DNA of 39,174 nucleotides from Planctomycetota bacterium (lineage in GTDB: Bacteria > Planctomycetota > Planctomycetia > Pirellulales > Pirellulaceae). Positions 18,007 through 27,922 of the stretch are shown in pieces. Every line of letters starts with the position of its first letter. The first letter of the stretch is position 1. The translations under genes and the position numbers were made by a program. The stretch covers positions 1 to 39,174 of the forward strand of contig JAPLNL010000103.1 of the NCBI GenBank assembly GCA_026692905.1. The letters are read 5' to 3'. The notes beneath the pieces are model-generated. The model saw only the letters and a program-made list of their open reading frames with translations, ran no database searches and was not told the origin of the DNA.

Positions 18007-19305
18007 CTAGAGCACTTCTTTACAGAAAACGGCTCGATGATGGCCTCCGAGCTTCGTGCACAAAATCGTCATGTTTGCCTCGCCATGTTTCTCCGTCGGC
18101 AAAACTTTCCGTAACGCGTTCAAATCCACTTCAAGCCCACGGCTCTTGAGCTCCCACGTTCGCGCATTGGCCGCTCTTGCGAAACTCTTGATACGCTTGG
18201 TGTCCAGCGGCAGAACCTCCTCAACACGGAACCATCGAACCATCGGATGCACCAAAGGTTCGTTCGCTGTTAAATAACCACTGCTGGAATCGATCAGTTG
18301 CCAGCCATAACGTTTGGCAAAACTGCTGCTCAATTCCGCGGCACGGATTGACGGGTCGTAGTCCGCGACGTAATTGCTCGGAACACTCGCAAAATTCGAC
18401 GAATTCATCGAATGAACCTCGCCGTGCACAAACGTCTCGTGAAACCAACCGTGCGATGCGGACGTGTTGGCTGCATTCTCGCTTGAATAACGGGCCTCAA
18501 ATTGCTCAGCACGCCGCGTTGATGGTGCGTTCAAATGCATGCTGGCGGTGATCGAACCGGCAGCCCATCGCTCCAACCCCCAATACCATCGTTGTTGCCG
18601 AACGGAACCATCCTTAGCAAGAAACCGAACCGACTCCGGCGGACGCTCCACTCTTTGCGCTAATCCATTGAAATCAACTCGCGTGCCTGGCGCGAGCTTC
18701 AACGACATGCCTCGGCATCGCCCCAGCAAACTAACAATTGTATCCCAACCAGGAGACAATCGGTCCAGACTACTTGATCGCGTTCCGTCCGCTCGACGAT
18801 CTGGGTCGATATGAATGTAGCTTTCAATATCGATTTCTGTTTGCTCTGCGGCTTGTTCGAAAACGTTGATCTCAAGACCATGAGATCGAGCGTTATGCCG
18901 AGTCAGTTCGCAAGCGATTGGACAACGGTCAACAGCTTGGACGATGAGGCCACGATTTGCGAGAGCCGCAGAATCGGCACCGGCGCCGCAACAGATATCC
19001 CACACGCGATTTCCGGGTTGAAAATCGAGCGCGGTTTCTTCGGCCGTTTCGAAGTCACTCGACTGTTCAAGCAATTGTCTCGTCCAAAACCAAAGATATG
19101 GCTGTGCGACTTTCTTTTTGGCCAATCCCAAAAGCTCAAACTGCTCAACGAAGAGCGATGCATGATTCGTCGGGAGGAGCGATCGAAGCCGCTTAAGCAG
19201 AGCGTCTGGCTTGGTAGTCGACTCGGCGGTTAGAGACTGCCAGATTTTCTGAGCTTCGACAGTGGAGAGCCAGCGGTAATCGTCGACGTCAAACATGTTC
19301 TGCAC
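18007..19305 (-). CDS. Class I SAM-dependent methyltransferase with C-terminal THUMP-like domain
   Basis: The 432-residue protein has a helical N-terminus (1-90), then SAM motif I VWDICCGAGADSAALA near 100-115 and VQAVDRCPIAC near 122. HIDPDRRADGTR (about 165-176) matches the IDPxRR segment of this family, followed by DTIVSLLGRCRGMSLKLAPG. The C-terminal about 75 residues (RVEEVLPLDTKRIKSFARA…) match the THUMP-like domain found in this uncharacterised group. A nucleic-acid or RNA-modifying role is suggested by that domain but not shown. The central region around residue 270-330 (SASHGWFHETFVHGEVHS) is less conserved. It converges with the gene at 17407-17949. Confidence 0.87.
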   Translation of the reverse strand: MQNMFDVDDYRWLSTVEAQKIWQSLTAESTTKPDALLKRLRSLLPTNHASLFVEQFELLGLAKKKVAQPYLWFWTRQLLEQSSDFETAEETALDFQPGNRVWDICCGAGADSAALANRGLIVQAVDRCPIACELTRHNARSHGLEINVFEQAAEQTEIDIESYIHIDPDRRADGTRSSSLDRLSPGWDTIVSLLGRCRGMSLKLAPGTRVDFNGLAQRVERPPESVRFLAKDGSVRQQRWYWGLERWAAGSITASMHLNAPSTRRAEQFEARYSSENAANTSASHGWFHETFVHGEVHSMNSSNFASVPSNYVADYDPSIRAAELSSSFAKRYGWQLIDSSSGYLTANEPLVHPMVRWFRVEEVLPLDTKRIKSFARAANARTWELKSRGLEVDLNALRKVLPTEKHGEANMTILCTKLGGHHRAVFCKEVL

Positions 19306-19660
19306 GACACTTTGAGTCGCAATTCGGAGGCTATTCGCCCTGTCGAACCCCGTCAGAGCATTTCAAACCGAAGTTGTACACATTTCCAAACAGCCGAAAA
19401 GAGATTAGTTGGCACATTCCATGTGCGATCGAAACATCTTTGCAATGCCAAGTCCACTTAGAATTTTCGGGAGGGCGAGGCTCCTGCCGAGCCATCGGTG
19501 CCACGGTTCGGCAGGAGCCTCACCCTCCCGAGCAACGAATTGCTGAGGTAAACTCGTTGGAAACATGTTTACCGCGGTGGCCTCGCCCTCCCGTGTAATC
19601 GCCATCGCAATCCCGTTTAATCGACATCGCGTGTAATACCATTCCGTGTATTGAAAGCGA
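19306..19660. other. Intergenic region containing palindromic repeat DNA
   Basis: The 355 bp between the THUMP-like methyltransferase and the HtrA gene hold the palindrome at 19467-19531 and a fragment of the same family, GGCCTCGCCCTCCCGTG, near 19582-19598. An open minus-strand frame across it encodes REGEAPAEPW, a typical translation of this repeat and not a protein. Confidence 0.7.
19467..19531. repeat. Dispersed palindrome, GGGAGGGYGAGGCTCCTGCCGA family, copy 1
   Basis: Left arm 19467-19490 and right arm 19508-19531 are 24-nt inverted copies with one mismatch, separated by 17 nt. Related palindromes occur at 34874-34934 and 39097-39158. All three lie between genes. Confidence 0.88.
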
Positions 19661-20917
19661 TCAATCCTCACTGCCGAGGATCACTGGTACTTGAATTATC
19701 TGCCCTTGCCTTACTACGCGCAAGACAACTTGATCGCCCGATTTCTTGGCCTCAATGGCACCCAACAGGTCGTCCGAATTTTTTACGTTTTTATCGTCGA
19801 CACCTATGATCAAGTCGGCTTGACTGGGATCGACTACGGATTGCTCGACGGTGAGTGGCCCTCTACGGACTTTCTTTCGTTCCACTTTCAAGCCCTTCAA
19901 TCCGGCTCGTTCCGCTGGACCATTGGGAGTAAGATTGGCAACCAAGAGCCCCTTTTCGTTCTCGACTACTTGCATGATTCCTATCGTAGGGCGTTGAACA
20001 CGTCCGGTCGAAATCAGTTGAGGTACGACGCGTCGAATGGTATTGATGGGGATTGCAAAGCCGATGCCGGAGTTGTCGCCGCTGCGGGTCGCAATCGCGG
20101 TGTTCATTCCAATCAGTTCACCTCGGGAGTTCATCAAAGGGCCACCCGAGTTTCCTTGATTGAGGGCTGCATCGATTTGAATCAACGACTTGATCATCCG
20201 ATCGCGAACTTTGGATTCGATTTGGCGGTTCAAGCTGGAGATGATGCCGGTGGTCATCGTACGTTCGAAACCGAACGGATTTCCGATCGCAACAATATGC
20301 TGTCCAACCTTCAGGTTCGATGAGTCCCCCCATTGAATCGGAAACAACATTGAATCTGGCGCGTTGATTTTGAGGATGGCAATGTCGTTCTCGGGGTCTT
20401 GACCAACGAGATCGGCAGGAAAAGCATCCGCGTTATAGAGCATGACCGTAATCTGCTTGGCGCCATCGATGACGTGGTAGTTCGTCAAAATGTGACCTTG
20501 CTGGTCGATTACGCTACCGCTGCCACTACCTGCGACTTGCGTAAATACGAAAAGCGATTCCGGGCGGATGGACTGTGTTTTGATATTAACGACGCTGCGA
20601 TTTGTCCGTTCGTAGATCGAAACATTGACCGCTTCCTCGGTGGTCATCGGAACAAAGCCATCCGGAACAGGCAGAACCTGCGATGTCGGATTGGCACCTG
20701 GGAAGTTGAGCGGCTGCACTGGCTGGACGCCAGCTTGGAAGCCAGGATTCACGCCCGCGTTTGCTCTCGGATTGTTGGGAAACTGGGGGGCAGACGCGAA
20801 GCCCTCTTGCTGAGGTTCCGCGTTGGCCGGACGACCAATCCCCAAACCCTGAAATGCCCAACCGAGACAGGTACCGACTAGCAATAGCGACGCCGCGACG
20901 ATTGCTTTTCTAAGCAT
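19661..20917 (-). CDS. HtrA/Deg-type serine protease with one PDZ domain
   Basis: Periplasmic or membrane-anchored quality-control protease. The start at 20917 (MLRKAIVAASLLLVGTCLGW) is chosen because AAGGA lies 7 nt upstream and a signal/anchor helix begins at once; the frame stays open to 20959. The product has 418 residues. A Pro/Asn/Gln-rich linker (about 30-80) precedes a trypsin-like domain with the full triad: H148 (LTNYHVIDG), D178 (ENDIAILKI) and S257 (NQGNSGGPL). A single PDZ domain (about 305-415) contains GPAERAGL and the carboxylate-binding GLLV. A basic KVERKKVRRG insert interrupts the PDZ. It is transcribed divergently from gltX with a 133-bp gap. A more specific name (degP or degQ) is not justified. 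Confidence 0.93.
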   Translation of the reverse strand: MLRKAIVAASLLLVGTCLGWAFQGLGIGRPANAEPQQEGFASAPQFPNNPRANAGVNPGFQAGVQPVQPLNFPGANPTSQVLPVPDGFVPMTTEEAVNVSIYERTNRSVVNIKTQSIRPESLFVFTQVAGSGSGSVIDQQGHILTNYHVIDGAKQITVMLYNADAFPADLVGQDPENDIAILKINAPDSMLFPIQWGDSSNLKVGQHIVAIGNPFGFERTMTTGIISSLNRQIESKVRDRMIKSLIQIDAALNQGNSGGPLMNSRGELIGMNTAIATRSGDNSGIGFAIPINTIRRVVPQLISTGRVQRPTIGIMQVVENEKGLLVANLTPNGPAERAGLKGLKVERKKVRRGPLTVEQSVVDPSQADLIIGVDDKNVKNSDDLLGAIEAKKSGDQVVLRVVRQGQIIQVPVILGSED

Positions 20918-21050
20918 GCAACATTCCTTGTTGACAGAAAGTACGATTCTACTCGCCAACGGGACGCGTGACGAATTCGAGATACCATGTTACCTTTACC
21001 GCTAATTCCGTCCAACCTGAGATTTGTTCCTATTTTGAAGTCGATGCCTG

Positions 21051-22628
21051 ATGACGATTCGCACCCGTTTTGCCCCTAGCCCCACTGGATATCTCCATAT
21101 TGGAGGGGTCCGAACCGCACTTTTTAATTATCTGCTAGCAAAACAAGCTGGTGGTCAGTTTCTGCTCCGCATCGACGATACAGATCAAAATCGAAACGTC
21201 GAAGCTGCTTTGCAACCGATCTTGGACGGCTTCAAATGGCTTGGTCTCAATTGGGACGAAGGTCCGGAAGTGGGCGGTCCGTTCGTTCCGTACTTCCAGT
21301 CTCAGCGATCTGCAAGCTATCAAGCAGCGGCAGCAAAGCTGCTTGCGTCCGGCCACGCTTACCTTGACTTCGCCAAAACAGAAGAAATCGAAACACAAAA
21401 AGAACAGGCCAAAAAAGAGGGTAAAGCGTTTATCTACGACAGAAGCTTTATGGCCGATACGCCTGAGAAAAAGGCGGCGTTTGAAGCCGAAGGACGACAA
21501 GCCTTCGTTCGTTTGAAAATGCCTCGCGAGGGACAATGCCGTTTTCATGACATTGTCCGTGGGGATTGTTCGTTCGAATGGGCCGACGAACAGGACCATG
21601 TTATCCAACGTGGCGATGGTACTTGCCTCTATCACTTAGCAAGTGTGGTTGACGATTTCGATTTTCAAATCACCCACGTCGTGCGCGCGGTTGAGCATTT
21701 GCCGAACACGCCACGACAAATCTTTATTGCTCAAAGCCTCGGCTACACCTTGCCGATTTATGCTCACTTGCCCTACGTTGCCGAGCCGGGCGGAACGGCC
21801 AAGCTCAGCAAACGCAAGCTCGACAAGTACCTCAAGCAAAAGGACTTCGCCGCCCTCTGCCAAATGGGTGATACGATCGCAGAGCGGGCCAAGATGCAAG
21901 TGACCAAAGAGACGTTCAATCCCGTCGTGGTCGACTTCTATCGCGAAACAGGATTTTTGCCAGGAGCCATTCTGAACTACCTGCTGCTGCTGGGCTGGTC
22001 TCTGGACGACAGCACAGAGCATCTCACATTGGACGACGCGATTCGGCACTTTTCGTTGGAACGAGTCAGTAAGTCACCGGCGTCGTTCGATCCGCAAAAG
22101 TTGGTTGCGTTTCAAACTCGCTGGATGAATAACCTGGACTTGAAGAAGAAGGTTGCCATGGTCCTACCTTATCTTCAAAAAGCCGGCCTCGTATCCGATC
22201 CGCCGCCGTGTGATGTTGCCGATACGCTTGGCAAGATCGTTCTTGCGGCGGGTGACCGCATTAAGGTCGCTGGAGACGTTTTGCAATTCGATGAACTTTT
22301 TGTTTCGGCCGAGAATCTCGTAACCGATCCAGAAGGCTTTCAAAAGCGATTGGCTAGCGATTCCGTGGCGATTTCGGCCCTTCGCGAGTTCCGAACGGTA
22401 CTAGCTGAGGCACAATCGATGACTCACGATGCACTCGAACCTCAGCTCAAGCAATTCGCGGAGCAGCGTGGAGTCAAGCTCGGTGTTTGTATCAGCGCCC
22501 TGAGAATTGCGGTTACAGGCAAATCGAACGGCCTTGGAATCTTTGACTACTTTGAAATCCTGGGCAAAGATGAGAGCTTAAAACGGATCGATCGCTGCTT
22601 GACTCGATTGGACGGTTTGCAATCATAA
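21051..22628 (+). CDS. gltX: Glutamyl-tRNA synthetase
   Basis: Charges tRNA-Glu, and possibly tRNA-Gln in organisms using the transamidation route. This 525-residue class I synthetase shows the HIGH-type motif in [18 protein letters not shown] (about residues 10-27) and the KMSKS-type motif KLSKRK at about 251. Between them is the Glu-specific [12 protein letters not shown] segment. The C-terminal helical anticodon-binding domain is complete, including [22 protein letters not shown], where the family usually has LRVALTG. It is slightly longer than the common 470-500 residues. No strong ribosome site precedes the ATG (only GAAG), but the conserved N-terminus [12 protein letters not shown] fixes the start within a few codons. 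Confidence 0.97.
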   Translation: MTIRTRFAPSPTGYLHIGGVRTALFNYLLAKQAGGQFLLRIDDTDQNRNVEAALQPILDGFKWLGLNWDEGPEVGGPFVPYFQSQRSASYQAAAAKLLASGHAYLDFAKTEEIETQKEQAKKEGKAFIYDRSFMADTPEKKAAFEAEGRQAFVRLKMPREGQCRFHDIVRGDCSFEWADEQDHVIQRGDGTCLYHLASVVDDFDFQITHVVRAVEHLPNTPRQIFIAQSLGYTLPIYAHLPYVAEPGGTAKLSKRKLDKYLKQKDFAALCQMGDTIAERAKMQVTKETFNPVVVDFYRETGFLPGAILNYLLLLGWSLDDSTEHLTLDDAIRHFSLERVSKSPASFDPQKLVAFQTRWMNNLDLKKKVAMVLPYLQKAGLVSDPPPCDVADTLGKIVLAAGDRIKVAGDVLQFDELFVSAENLVTDPEGFQKRLASDSVAISALREFRTVLAEAQSMTHDALEPQLKQFAEQRGVKLGVCISALRIAVTGKSNGLGIFDYFEILGKDESLKRIDRCLTRLDGLQS

Positions 22629-22758
22629 TCGGTCTTACTGGATTGCGCCCCAATGGGATTGTCCCATCGGACGTGACGGTTCGCGGCTAGAGACAACCCA
22701 ATCAAGCGTTTTCCGTCGTTGCATGGCCAATCGTTTAAAAACGTAGAGAGATAACCCC

Positions 22759-23865
22759 ATGATGGTTCGGCTTGGGTTTGCGATTTGTATTTCCGTTTGC
22801 ATTTGTTGCTTTGTGAGGACAGCGAACGCACAGGACTTGCGTCGTCGAGTTCAACAGGAAGAACTTGCTGGAAGTTGGCAGTCCTTGCGAAGCGAATTGC
22901 GAGCGGCCATTGCACCGCTTGCTGAACCCAAATACGAAATTCGGTTCCTGGCCCGGGGGAAGTTAGTCGGCAGTCCTGAGCGGTTGTCGATTAGCGAACT
23001 TCCTGAACGCATCGTATTGATTCTTGGTGGACTTCAGGGAGATGCTCAAGCCTGTGAACAGTTTGCCAAGTCGCTTGAGCGAACCTTGGCGTACCCGGCT
23101 AACACACGCTGCGCCGTTTTCGAGTACCCGAACGACGGCTCAATCCAAGAGTCTGGTCGAGCGCTGATGCAACTGCTTCAAGAATTTCATCGCGGCTCCC
23201 CCAAAACCAAGGTTTCGATCGTTGGGCATAGTATGGGAAGTCTGGTCGCGCGATACGCTTTGGAGTCACCGGCAGAACCTGATCGATTCGCGGTTTGCGA
23301 GATGGTCGACCATCTAACCATGCTTTGCCCTCCTAATCATGGTTCGGTTTTAGCGCAATATGCGGACGCGTTAGAATTCGCAGACGCCCTGTCCAAAATA
23401 AAAAATGGCTCGGACTCCTTGATCTCTGTTATCCATGCCCTCGTCGATGACGGCTTGGGTGAGGCCTGCGACGAACTTGTTCCAGGCTCAAAGTTTCTGC
23501 AAACGCTCAATAGCTTTGATCGAGTTCCAGGAGTTCGCTACTCGATCATTGCAGGCACACGTGGGCCGATCAGTCCTTTGCTGCGAATTGCTGGCTCGAT
23601 AGCAATTAGCCAAGGCCTCAGCGAATCGCAGACTCGCGGACTTGAAAAGATCGAGATCGGGCTTCGACGAGTCGAAGAACTGATATCGAGCGATGAGTTG
23701 ACACTGGGACGGGGGGACGGTGCCGTGTCACTCGGATCCGCGAGACTTCCTGGAGTTACGGAGTTCATGAAAGCGCCAATCCATCATGCGGAATGGGCCG
23801 ATGTCGAGAAGCCACAAGTCCAAGAATTGATCCGAAAAGTAGCCTCGCTGCTCTCGCGAACATGA
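22759..23865 (+). CDS. Secreted alpha/beta-hydrolase (lipase/esterase-like)
   Basis: The 368-residue protein begins with a signal peptide (MMVRLGFAICISVCICCFVRT, cleavage after ANA near residue 24). The nucleophile elbow GHSMGS places the catalytic Ser at residue 158, in the lipase order with an oxyanion strand RIVLILGGLQGD before it (near 84-95). PIHHAEW near residue 342 is a good candidate for the catalytic His; the acid is not certain. The layout resembles triacylglycerol-lipase or PGAP1-like hydrolases. The substrate is unknown; a periplasmic location is inferred. The stop codon overlaps the start of the next gene (ATGA), implying coupled translation. Confidence 0.88.
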   Translation: MMVRLGFAICISVCICCFVRTANAQDLRRRVQQEELAGSWQSLRSELRAAIAPLAEPKYEIRFLARGKLVGSPERLSISELPERIVLILGGLQGDAQACEQFAKSLERTLAYPANTRCAVFEYPNDGSIQESGRALMQLLQEFHRGSPKTKVSIVGHSMGSLVARYALESPAEPDRFAVCEMVDHLTMLCPPNHGSVLAQYADALEFADALSKIKNGSDSLISVIHALVDDGLGEACDELVPGSKFLQTLNSFDRVPGVRYSIIAGTRGPISPLLRIAGSIAISQGLSESQTRGLEKIEIGLRRVEELISSDELTLGRGDGAVSLGSARLPGVTEFMKAPIHHAEWADVEKPQVQELIRKVASLLSRT

Positions 23866-24383
23866 ACGAATTGCATCCAGCATGTTGGGCCGAAGAGGAA
23901 TTGCTCACGCAATGTCGATTGACGTTCTCGCGCGCAAGCGGGCCTGGAGGTCAGAATCGAAATAAAGTCGAAACCAGCGTCCAAATTGAATTCCTTCCTT
24001 CCGGAGTGATCGCATCCGCAAGTGAACGCCGAACGCAAAATGAAAACCGTAAGGTTGCCGTCATGCGTTTGCGATGCAAGCTCGCCGTGGACGTTCGCCT
24101 CGCTGCGCATCTCGATTCAAGCAACCCGTTGATCGGGTCCGATACCTGGCGACTTTATTGTCGCGACGGTCGAGTCGACATTTCGGACACAAACCAGGAT
24201 TGGCCATCTATTCTTGCTGAATTAATCGGGGCTCTTTCGAGATTCGATTGGAATGCCAGCGAGGTCGCAAGGACGCTTGATACAAGCTCATCCCAGATCG
24301 TGAAGCTACTAAAAAAGTACGGACCAGCGTTCGTACGGTTCAATGAAGAAAGAAAGTCGCGAGGGCAAAGGCCATTCGCATGA
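23862..24383 (+). CDS. Peptide chain release factor-like protein (GGQ domain)
   Basis: The ATG at 23862 overlaps the preceding TGA (ATGA), which decides the start; the frame is open upstream to 23793 only within the lipase gene. The 173-residue product carries the peptidyl-tRNA hydrolysis motif GGQ at residues 29-31 in SGPGGQNRNKVETSVQI. It lacks the codon-recognition domains of RF1 and RF2. It therefore belongs with the short stop-codon-independent GGQ proteins (ArfB/PrfH-like), probably rescuing stalled ribosomes. Unlike ArfB, it has a Trp/Ser-rich helical region with DTSSSQIVKLLKKYGPAFVRFN before a short basic tail. The last codons and stop fall in the left end of the palindromic element at 24373-24464. 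Confidence 0.87.
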   Translation: MNELHPACWAEEELLTQCRLTFSRASGPGGQNRNKVETSVQIEFLPSGVIASASERRTQNENRKVAVMRLRCKLAVDVRLAAHLDSSNPLIGSDTWRLYCRDGRVDISDTNQDWPSILAELIGALSRFDWNASEVARTLDTSSSQIVKLLKKYGPAFVRFNEERKSRGQRPFA

Positions 24384-24464
24384 AGCTTGGGCTTCCATTT
24401 CCATTGGCCGTTGGTAGCTCGCGCAACGGCCAATGGACATAAAAAAGCATGCGAATGTGCTTAG
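24373..24464. repeat. Palindromic MITE-like element, second copy type
   Basis: The ends CATTCGCATG (24373-24382) and CATGCGAATG (24448-24457) are perfect inverted copies, and the right end continues TGCTTAG as in the element at 6841-6856. Inside, CCATTGGCCGTTG (24401-24413) pairs perfectly with 24424-24436. The hairpin is followed by ACATAAAAAAG. The upstream gene's stop TGA (24381-24383) lies in the left end. The remaining gap up to 24649 shows no gene. Confidence 0.75.
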
Positions 24465-24649
24465 CAACCGATTTAGCTAGCAAAAGCAAAGGACGAAAGG
24501 ATCGGATTTTTCGTTACGCTTTACCTAAACCGATTCAATTTCGAGCACCATCAGTACCGATACTAGCTGCACAACCCGATTTCATACGATCGACTGGATA
24601 CTCCGATCCGATCGTGAAAAGCCTTAGTGGAACGGTGGAAGAGATTATT

Positions 24650-25807
24650 ATGTCCGTGTTGCAAAGAACTTTACGAATGTTTGTGTTGGCGGCGATGGCC
24701 GTCGCAGGTCAAGTTGGCATGTCGCAAGAGGGGTACCATCCCTTTTCGGAGCCAATGGCCTTTGACCCAGATTGGCAATTCTTTGCACCAGTCCAAATGC
24801 AGGACTTGCAGGATTTGACCGCACGCCAGCGTGCCAACAATGGCTTTTATGTTGCTTACGATCGGATGCAAATCGGATTGAACCGATCCGACACCGAGGC
24901 CGCCAGCCACAAAATCGACTTCACCTGGGGAAATCGTTTCGATTTCGGCTGGATGAACAGCAAGGAATCGGGCTGGATGTTTTCTGCTATCAACGTTGGC
25001 GGTCCCAATGTTTATAACCAATTCGAGCAGAACCGACTCAATCAGTTTATTCAACTCACAACGAATCCGTTGCTTCGCCCCGAGTTTCAAAACGACGATG
25101 GCATTCGAAGAATGTTCATTGTTCAGGATAGTGTCAACGTTGGCTCGTTCTCGACCTTTGAAGCCAACAAAGTATGGCGAATGGAACCCTACCGATACGG
25201 GGGTATCTTGGAACCAATGGTTGGTCTGCGATATGCGTTTTTCGGCGACGGAGCCGCAAATGATACCTATAGAGCGGGGTCGCTTTTCAACACTGCCGTC
25301 CCTCCTACGGTCACCGGAGCCTTTGAAGATATCATACGAGATCGCGTGGATACCGATAATCACATGATTCTTGGCCAAGTTGGTTTCAGATACACTAAAT
25401 TCATCAATCGTTGGACACTTTCCAACGACATGAAGTTCTTTGGAGGTCACGTTTATCAAAGTCAGTCTACGAGTATCGTGACGACGGAAACCACCTATGC
25501 AAATCCCGTTGCCATTGGAGCAACATCGCTGACTGAAAACGATTCGACAGACTTGGTACAACCGCCATTCTACAGCGGCCGCAAGAGCGAAAAGTCAACA
25601 ATTGGCTTTGATTTGCGAGTGGAGGGTTCCTACAAGGCGACCAAATATTTGGACCTCCGCGGTGGCTTCGCAATGATGTACTTCGCTAGAGGAATCTGGC
25701 GTGGCGCAACCAGCACGGAAATAGCAAACACAGGTGCAAATCCGAACTCAAACAACCAAAACCTGATTATGCCAGCCTTCACCTTCGGTATCGCTCTCAA
25801 TCGTTAA
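24650..25807 (+). CDS. BBP7-family outer-membrane beta-barrel protein
   Basis: From ATG 24650, with GGAAGAG about 6 nt upstream, the product has 385 residues. It opens with a signal peptide (MSVLQRTLRMFVLAAMAVAG, cleavage after MSQ or nearby). The mature part alternates polar and aromatic residues, for example KIDFTWGNRFDFGWMN, EPMVGLRYAFFGDG, DLRVEGSYKATKYLDLRGGF. It ends with FGIALNR, as expected for a beta-barrel. The overall pattern matches the planctomycete 'beta barrel porin-7' family. The frame is open upstream to 24449, but those codons are noncoding in character. A porin or structural role is inferred. It is followed by a good terminator. Confidence 0.88.
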   Translation: MSVLQRTLRMFVLAAMAVAGQVGMSQEGYHPFSEPMAFDPDWQFFAPVQMQDLQDLTARQRANNGFYVAYDRMQIGLNRSDTEAASHKIDFTWGNRFDFGWMNSKESGWMFSAINVGGPNVYNQFEQNRLNQFIQLTTNPLLRPEFQNDDGIRRMFIVQDSVNVGSFSTFEANKVWRMEPYRYGGILEPMVGLRYAFFGDGAANDTYRAGSLFNTAVPPTVTGAFEDIIRDRVDTDNHMILGQVGFRYTKFINRWTLSNDMKFFGGHVYQSQSTSIVTTETTYANPVAIGATSLTENDSTDLVQPPFYSGRKSEKSTIGFDLRVEGSYKATKYLDLRGGFAMMYFARGIWRGATSTEIANTGANPNSNNQNLIMPAFTFGIALNR

Positions 25808-25863
25808 GCGAGATAGGGACTGCCGACAGGCACGGCAACGAAGTACAATTTTCAAAAGTACAT

Positions 25864-25901
25864 AGCAAAGGCGGCTTGATACAAGTCGCCTTTGCTTTTT
25901 T
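25864..25901 (+). terminator. Rho-independent terminator after the BBP7 gene
   Basis: AGCAAAGGCG (25864-25873) pairs with CGCCTTTGCT (25887-25896), and the intervening bases add a CTTG-ATA-CAAG inner stem. A run of six T follows at 25896-25901. It also shows that the dehydratase gene cannot start at the TTG inside this run. Confidence 0.9.
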
Positions 25902-25933
25902 GCATTTCTCCCAACATACACATGTTCATTGCC

Positions 25934-27922
25934 ATGTCGCATGCATTCACTTTGAAAAACTGGTTCGGCTCTTCCGAATCTTCGTTGAAGACCGCAACCC
26001 AAGGTGAGGGCCCGAAAGGAAATTTGCCGCTGACCGATGAAATGCTGCGAACTTGGTCCAGTGGCGATCTATTCGGATGGACCCAAAATGCTGGAATGGG
26101 CTGGGATATTCAGAAAATGATGGGTCCCCAGTTCTTGCTGCTGAGCACTCAAGGAGGAATTCGAGGCGAAGATGGTCGTCCGATCGCGTTGGGATACCAC
26201 ACGGGTCACTGGGAAGTCGGCTTGATGATGCAGGCTGCCGCCAAATGGTTGAGTGAAAAAGGAGGTGTGCCATTTGCTGGCTTTGTGAGTGACCCTTGCG
26301 ATGGCCGGAGTCAAGGAACCGTCGGCATGTTTGATTCTCTGCCCTATCGAAACGACGCCGCAATCGTGTTCCGACGACTCATTCGCTCGCTCCCAACACG
26401 ACGCGGAGTTCTCGGAATTGCAACTTGCGACAAAGGTTTGCCCGCAATGATGCTAGCACTTGCTGGGTGCGCCAATTTGCCGAGTGTGGTTGTCCCTGGC
26501 GGAGTGACGCTTCCGGCCAAAGATGCTGAGGATTTGGGCAAAGTTCAGACGATTGGAGCACGGTATACCAACGGGATGATTTCGCTCGAAGAAGCCGCCG
26601 AAGCTGGCTGTCGAGCTTGCGGTTCTCCAGGTGGGGGCTGCCAGTTTTTAGGAACCGCAGCGACAAGCCAGGTCATCGCTGAGGCCTTGGGAATGACCGT
26701 GCCGCACGCCGCACTTGCTCCGAGTGGTCAGCCCATTTGGATGGAAATGGCAAGGCAGTCCGCGGCCGTTCTTTGGGACCAGCATGAACGAAAAGCCAAG
26801 CTGAGCGATGTGTTAACGGAAGACTCGTTTTACAACGCGATCGCGGTTCATGCTGCATGCGGCGGTTCCACCAACTTGCTGCTCCACGTACCTGCTGTCG
26901 CATTTGCTGCCGGTCTACCTAGGCCTGGGCTCGATGTCTGGAAAGAAGTCAATCGACGTGTAACGCGATTTGTGGATGTGCTACCAAACGGCCCGATGTA
27001 CCATCCAACCGTCCGATTGTTCTTGGCTGGCGGTGTCCCCGAAATCATGTGGCACTTGCGTGAGCTCGGAATAGCCCGATGCGATGCCAAGACCGTGACC
27101 GGACTGACCTGGCACGAAATTTTAGATCAGTGGGCCGGCTCGGAACGACGCAGGGCGATGCGGGAAATGCTGCAAGAACGCGATGGTGTCGATGCCGATT
27201 CAGTCATCATTCCACCAACAAAAGCCAAGCAAATGGGGCTTACCAGCACCGTTTGCTTTCCAAAAGGAAACATTTGCCCCGATGGCTCCGTCATCAAATC
27301 GACTGCGATCGACCCAAGCGTCATCGACGCCGATGGTGTCTATCGCAAGACCGGTCCGGCTCGCGTCTTTACCACGGAAAAGGAGGCTGTTGCTGCAGCC
27401 AAAGGCCAGCATCCACGCCCTCTCAAAGCCGGCGATGTGGTCGTATTGATTGGACGTGGGCCAATGGGGACAGGAATGGAGGAAACCTATCAGCTGACCA
27501 GCGCACTGAAGTTCCTCGATTACGGAAAGCACGTGGCCGTCGTGACCGACGCCCGTTTTTCAGGCGTGAGCACGGGTGCCTGTATTGGCCACGTTGGCCC
27601 CGAAGCACTTGCCGGAGGCCCAATCGGCAAAGTCAAAGACGACGACTTGATTCGGATCGAAATCAATCGCGACACGTTGGAATCCTCGGTCAACTTCGTG
27701 GGTTGCGATGGCAAAGAGTTTTCGCCTGAAATGGGTGCGATTGTATTGACTGCTCGCTCGCCGCACCCTGATTTGCAGGAGGATGAACGGATGCCTAGCG
27801 ATTCCAGATTATGGGCTGCCTTACAAAAAGTAAGCGGGGGAACGTGGGGCGGTTGCGTCTACGACGTTGATCATATCATTCGTGTGCTCGACGCTGGCGA
27901 AAAGGCATTGTCCAAGGAATGA
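25934..27922 (+). CDS. yjhG: YjhG/YagF-type dehydratase (D-xylonate dehydratase family, IlvD/Edd superfamily)
   Basis: The family removes water from sugar acids such as D-xylonate, giving 2-keto-3-deoxy acids, with an Fe-S cluster and Mg. From ATG 25934 the protein has 662 residues. It matches E. coli YjhG in many blocks I recall: [124 protein letters not shown]. Cluster cysteines are likely C122, C165 and C229 or C236. The upstream frame begins inside a terminator, so a start at 25922 or 25934 is required; neither has a clear ribosome site. Its stop overlaps the next gene (ATGA). Confidence 0.93.
   Translation: MSHAFTLKNWFGSSESSLKTATQGEGPKGNLPLTDEMLRTWSSGDLFGWTQNAGMGWDIQKMMGPQFLLLSTQGGIRGEDGRPIALGYHTGHWEVGLMMQAAAKWLSEKGGVPFAGFVSDPCDGRSQGTVGMFDSLPYRNDAAIVFRRLIRSLPTRRGVLGIATCDKGLPAMMLALAGCANLPSVVVPGGVTLPAKDAEDLGKVQTIGARYTNGMISLEEAAEAGCRACGSPGGGCQFLGTAATSQVIAEALGMTVPHAALAPSGQPIWMEMARQSAAVLWDQHERKAKLSDVLTEDSFYNAIAVHAACGGSTNLLLHVPAVAFAAGLPRPGLDVWKEVNRRVTRFVDVLPNGPMYHPTVRLFLAGGVPEIMWHLRELGIARCDAKTVTGLTWHEILDQWAGSERRRAMREMLQERDGVDADSVIIPPTKAKQMGLTSTVCFPKGNICPDGSVIKSTAIDPSVIDADGVYRKTGPARVFTTEKEAVAAAKGQHPRPLKAGDVVVLIGRGPMGTGMEETYQLTSALKFLDYGKHVAVVTDARFSGVSTGACIGHVGPEALAGGPIGKVKDDDLIRIEINRDTLESSVNFVGCDGKEFSPEMGAIVLTARSPHPDLQEDERMPSDSRLWAALQKVSGGTWGGCVYDVDHIIRVLDAGEKALSKE

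Noticed and set aside
19405-19671. Minus-strand frame with REGEAPAEPW
   Set aside because: It is a translation of the palindromic repeat at 19467-19531 and its fragment.
25892-25933. TTG start for the YjhG-type dehydratase
   Set aside because: The TTG lies in the U run of the preceding terminator, and the extra residues are not part of the family.
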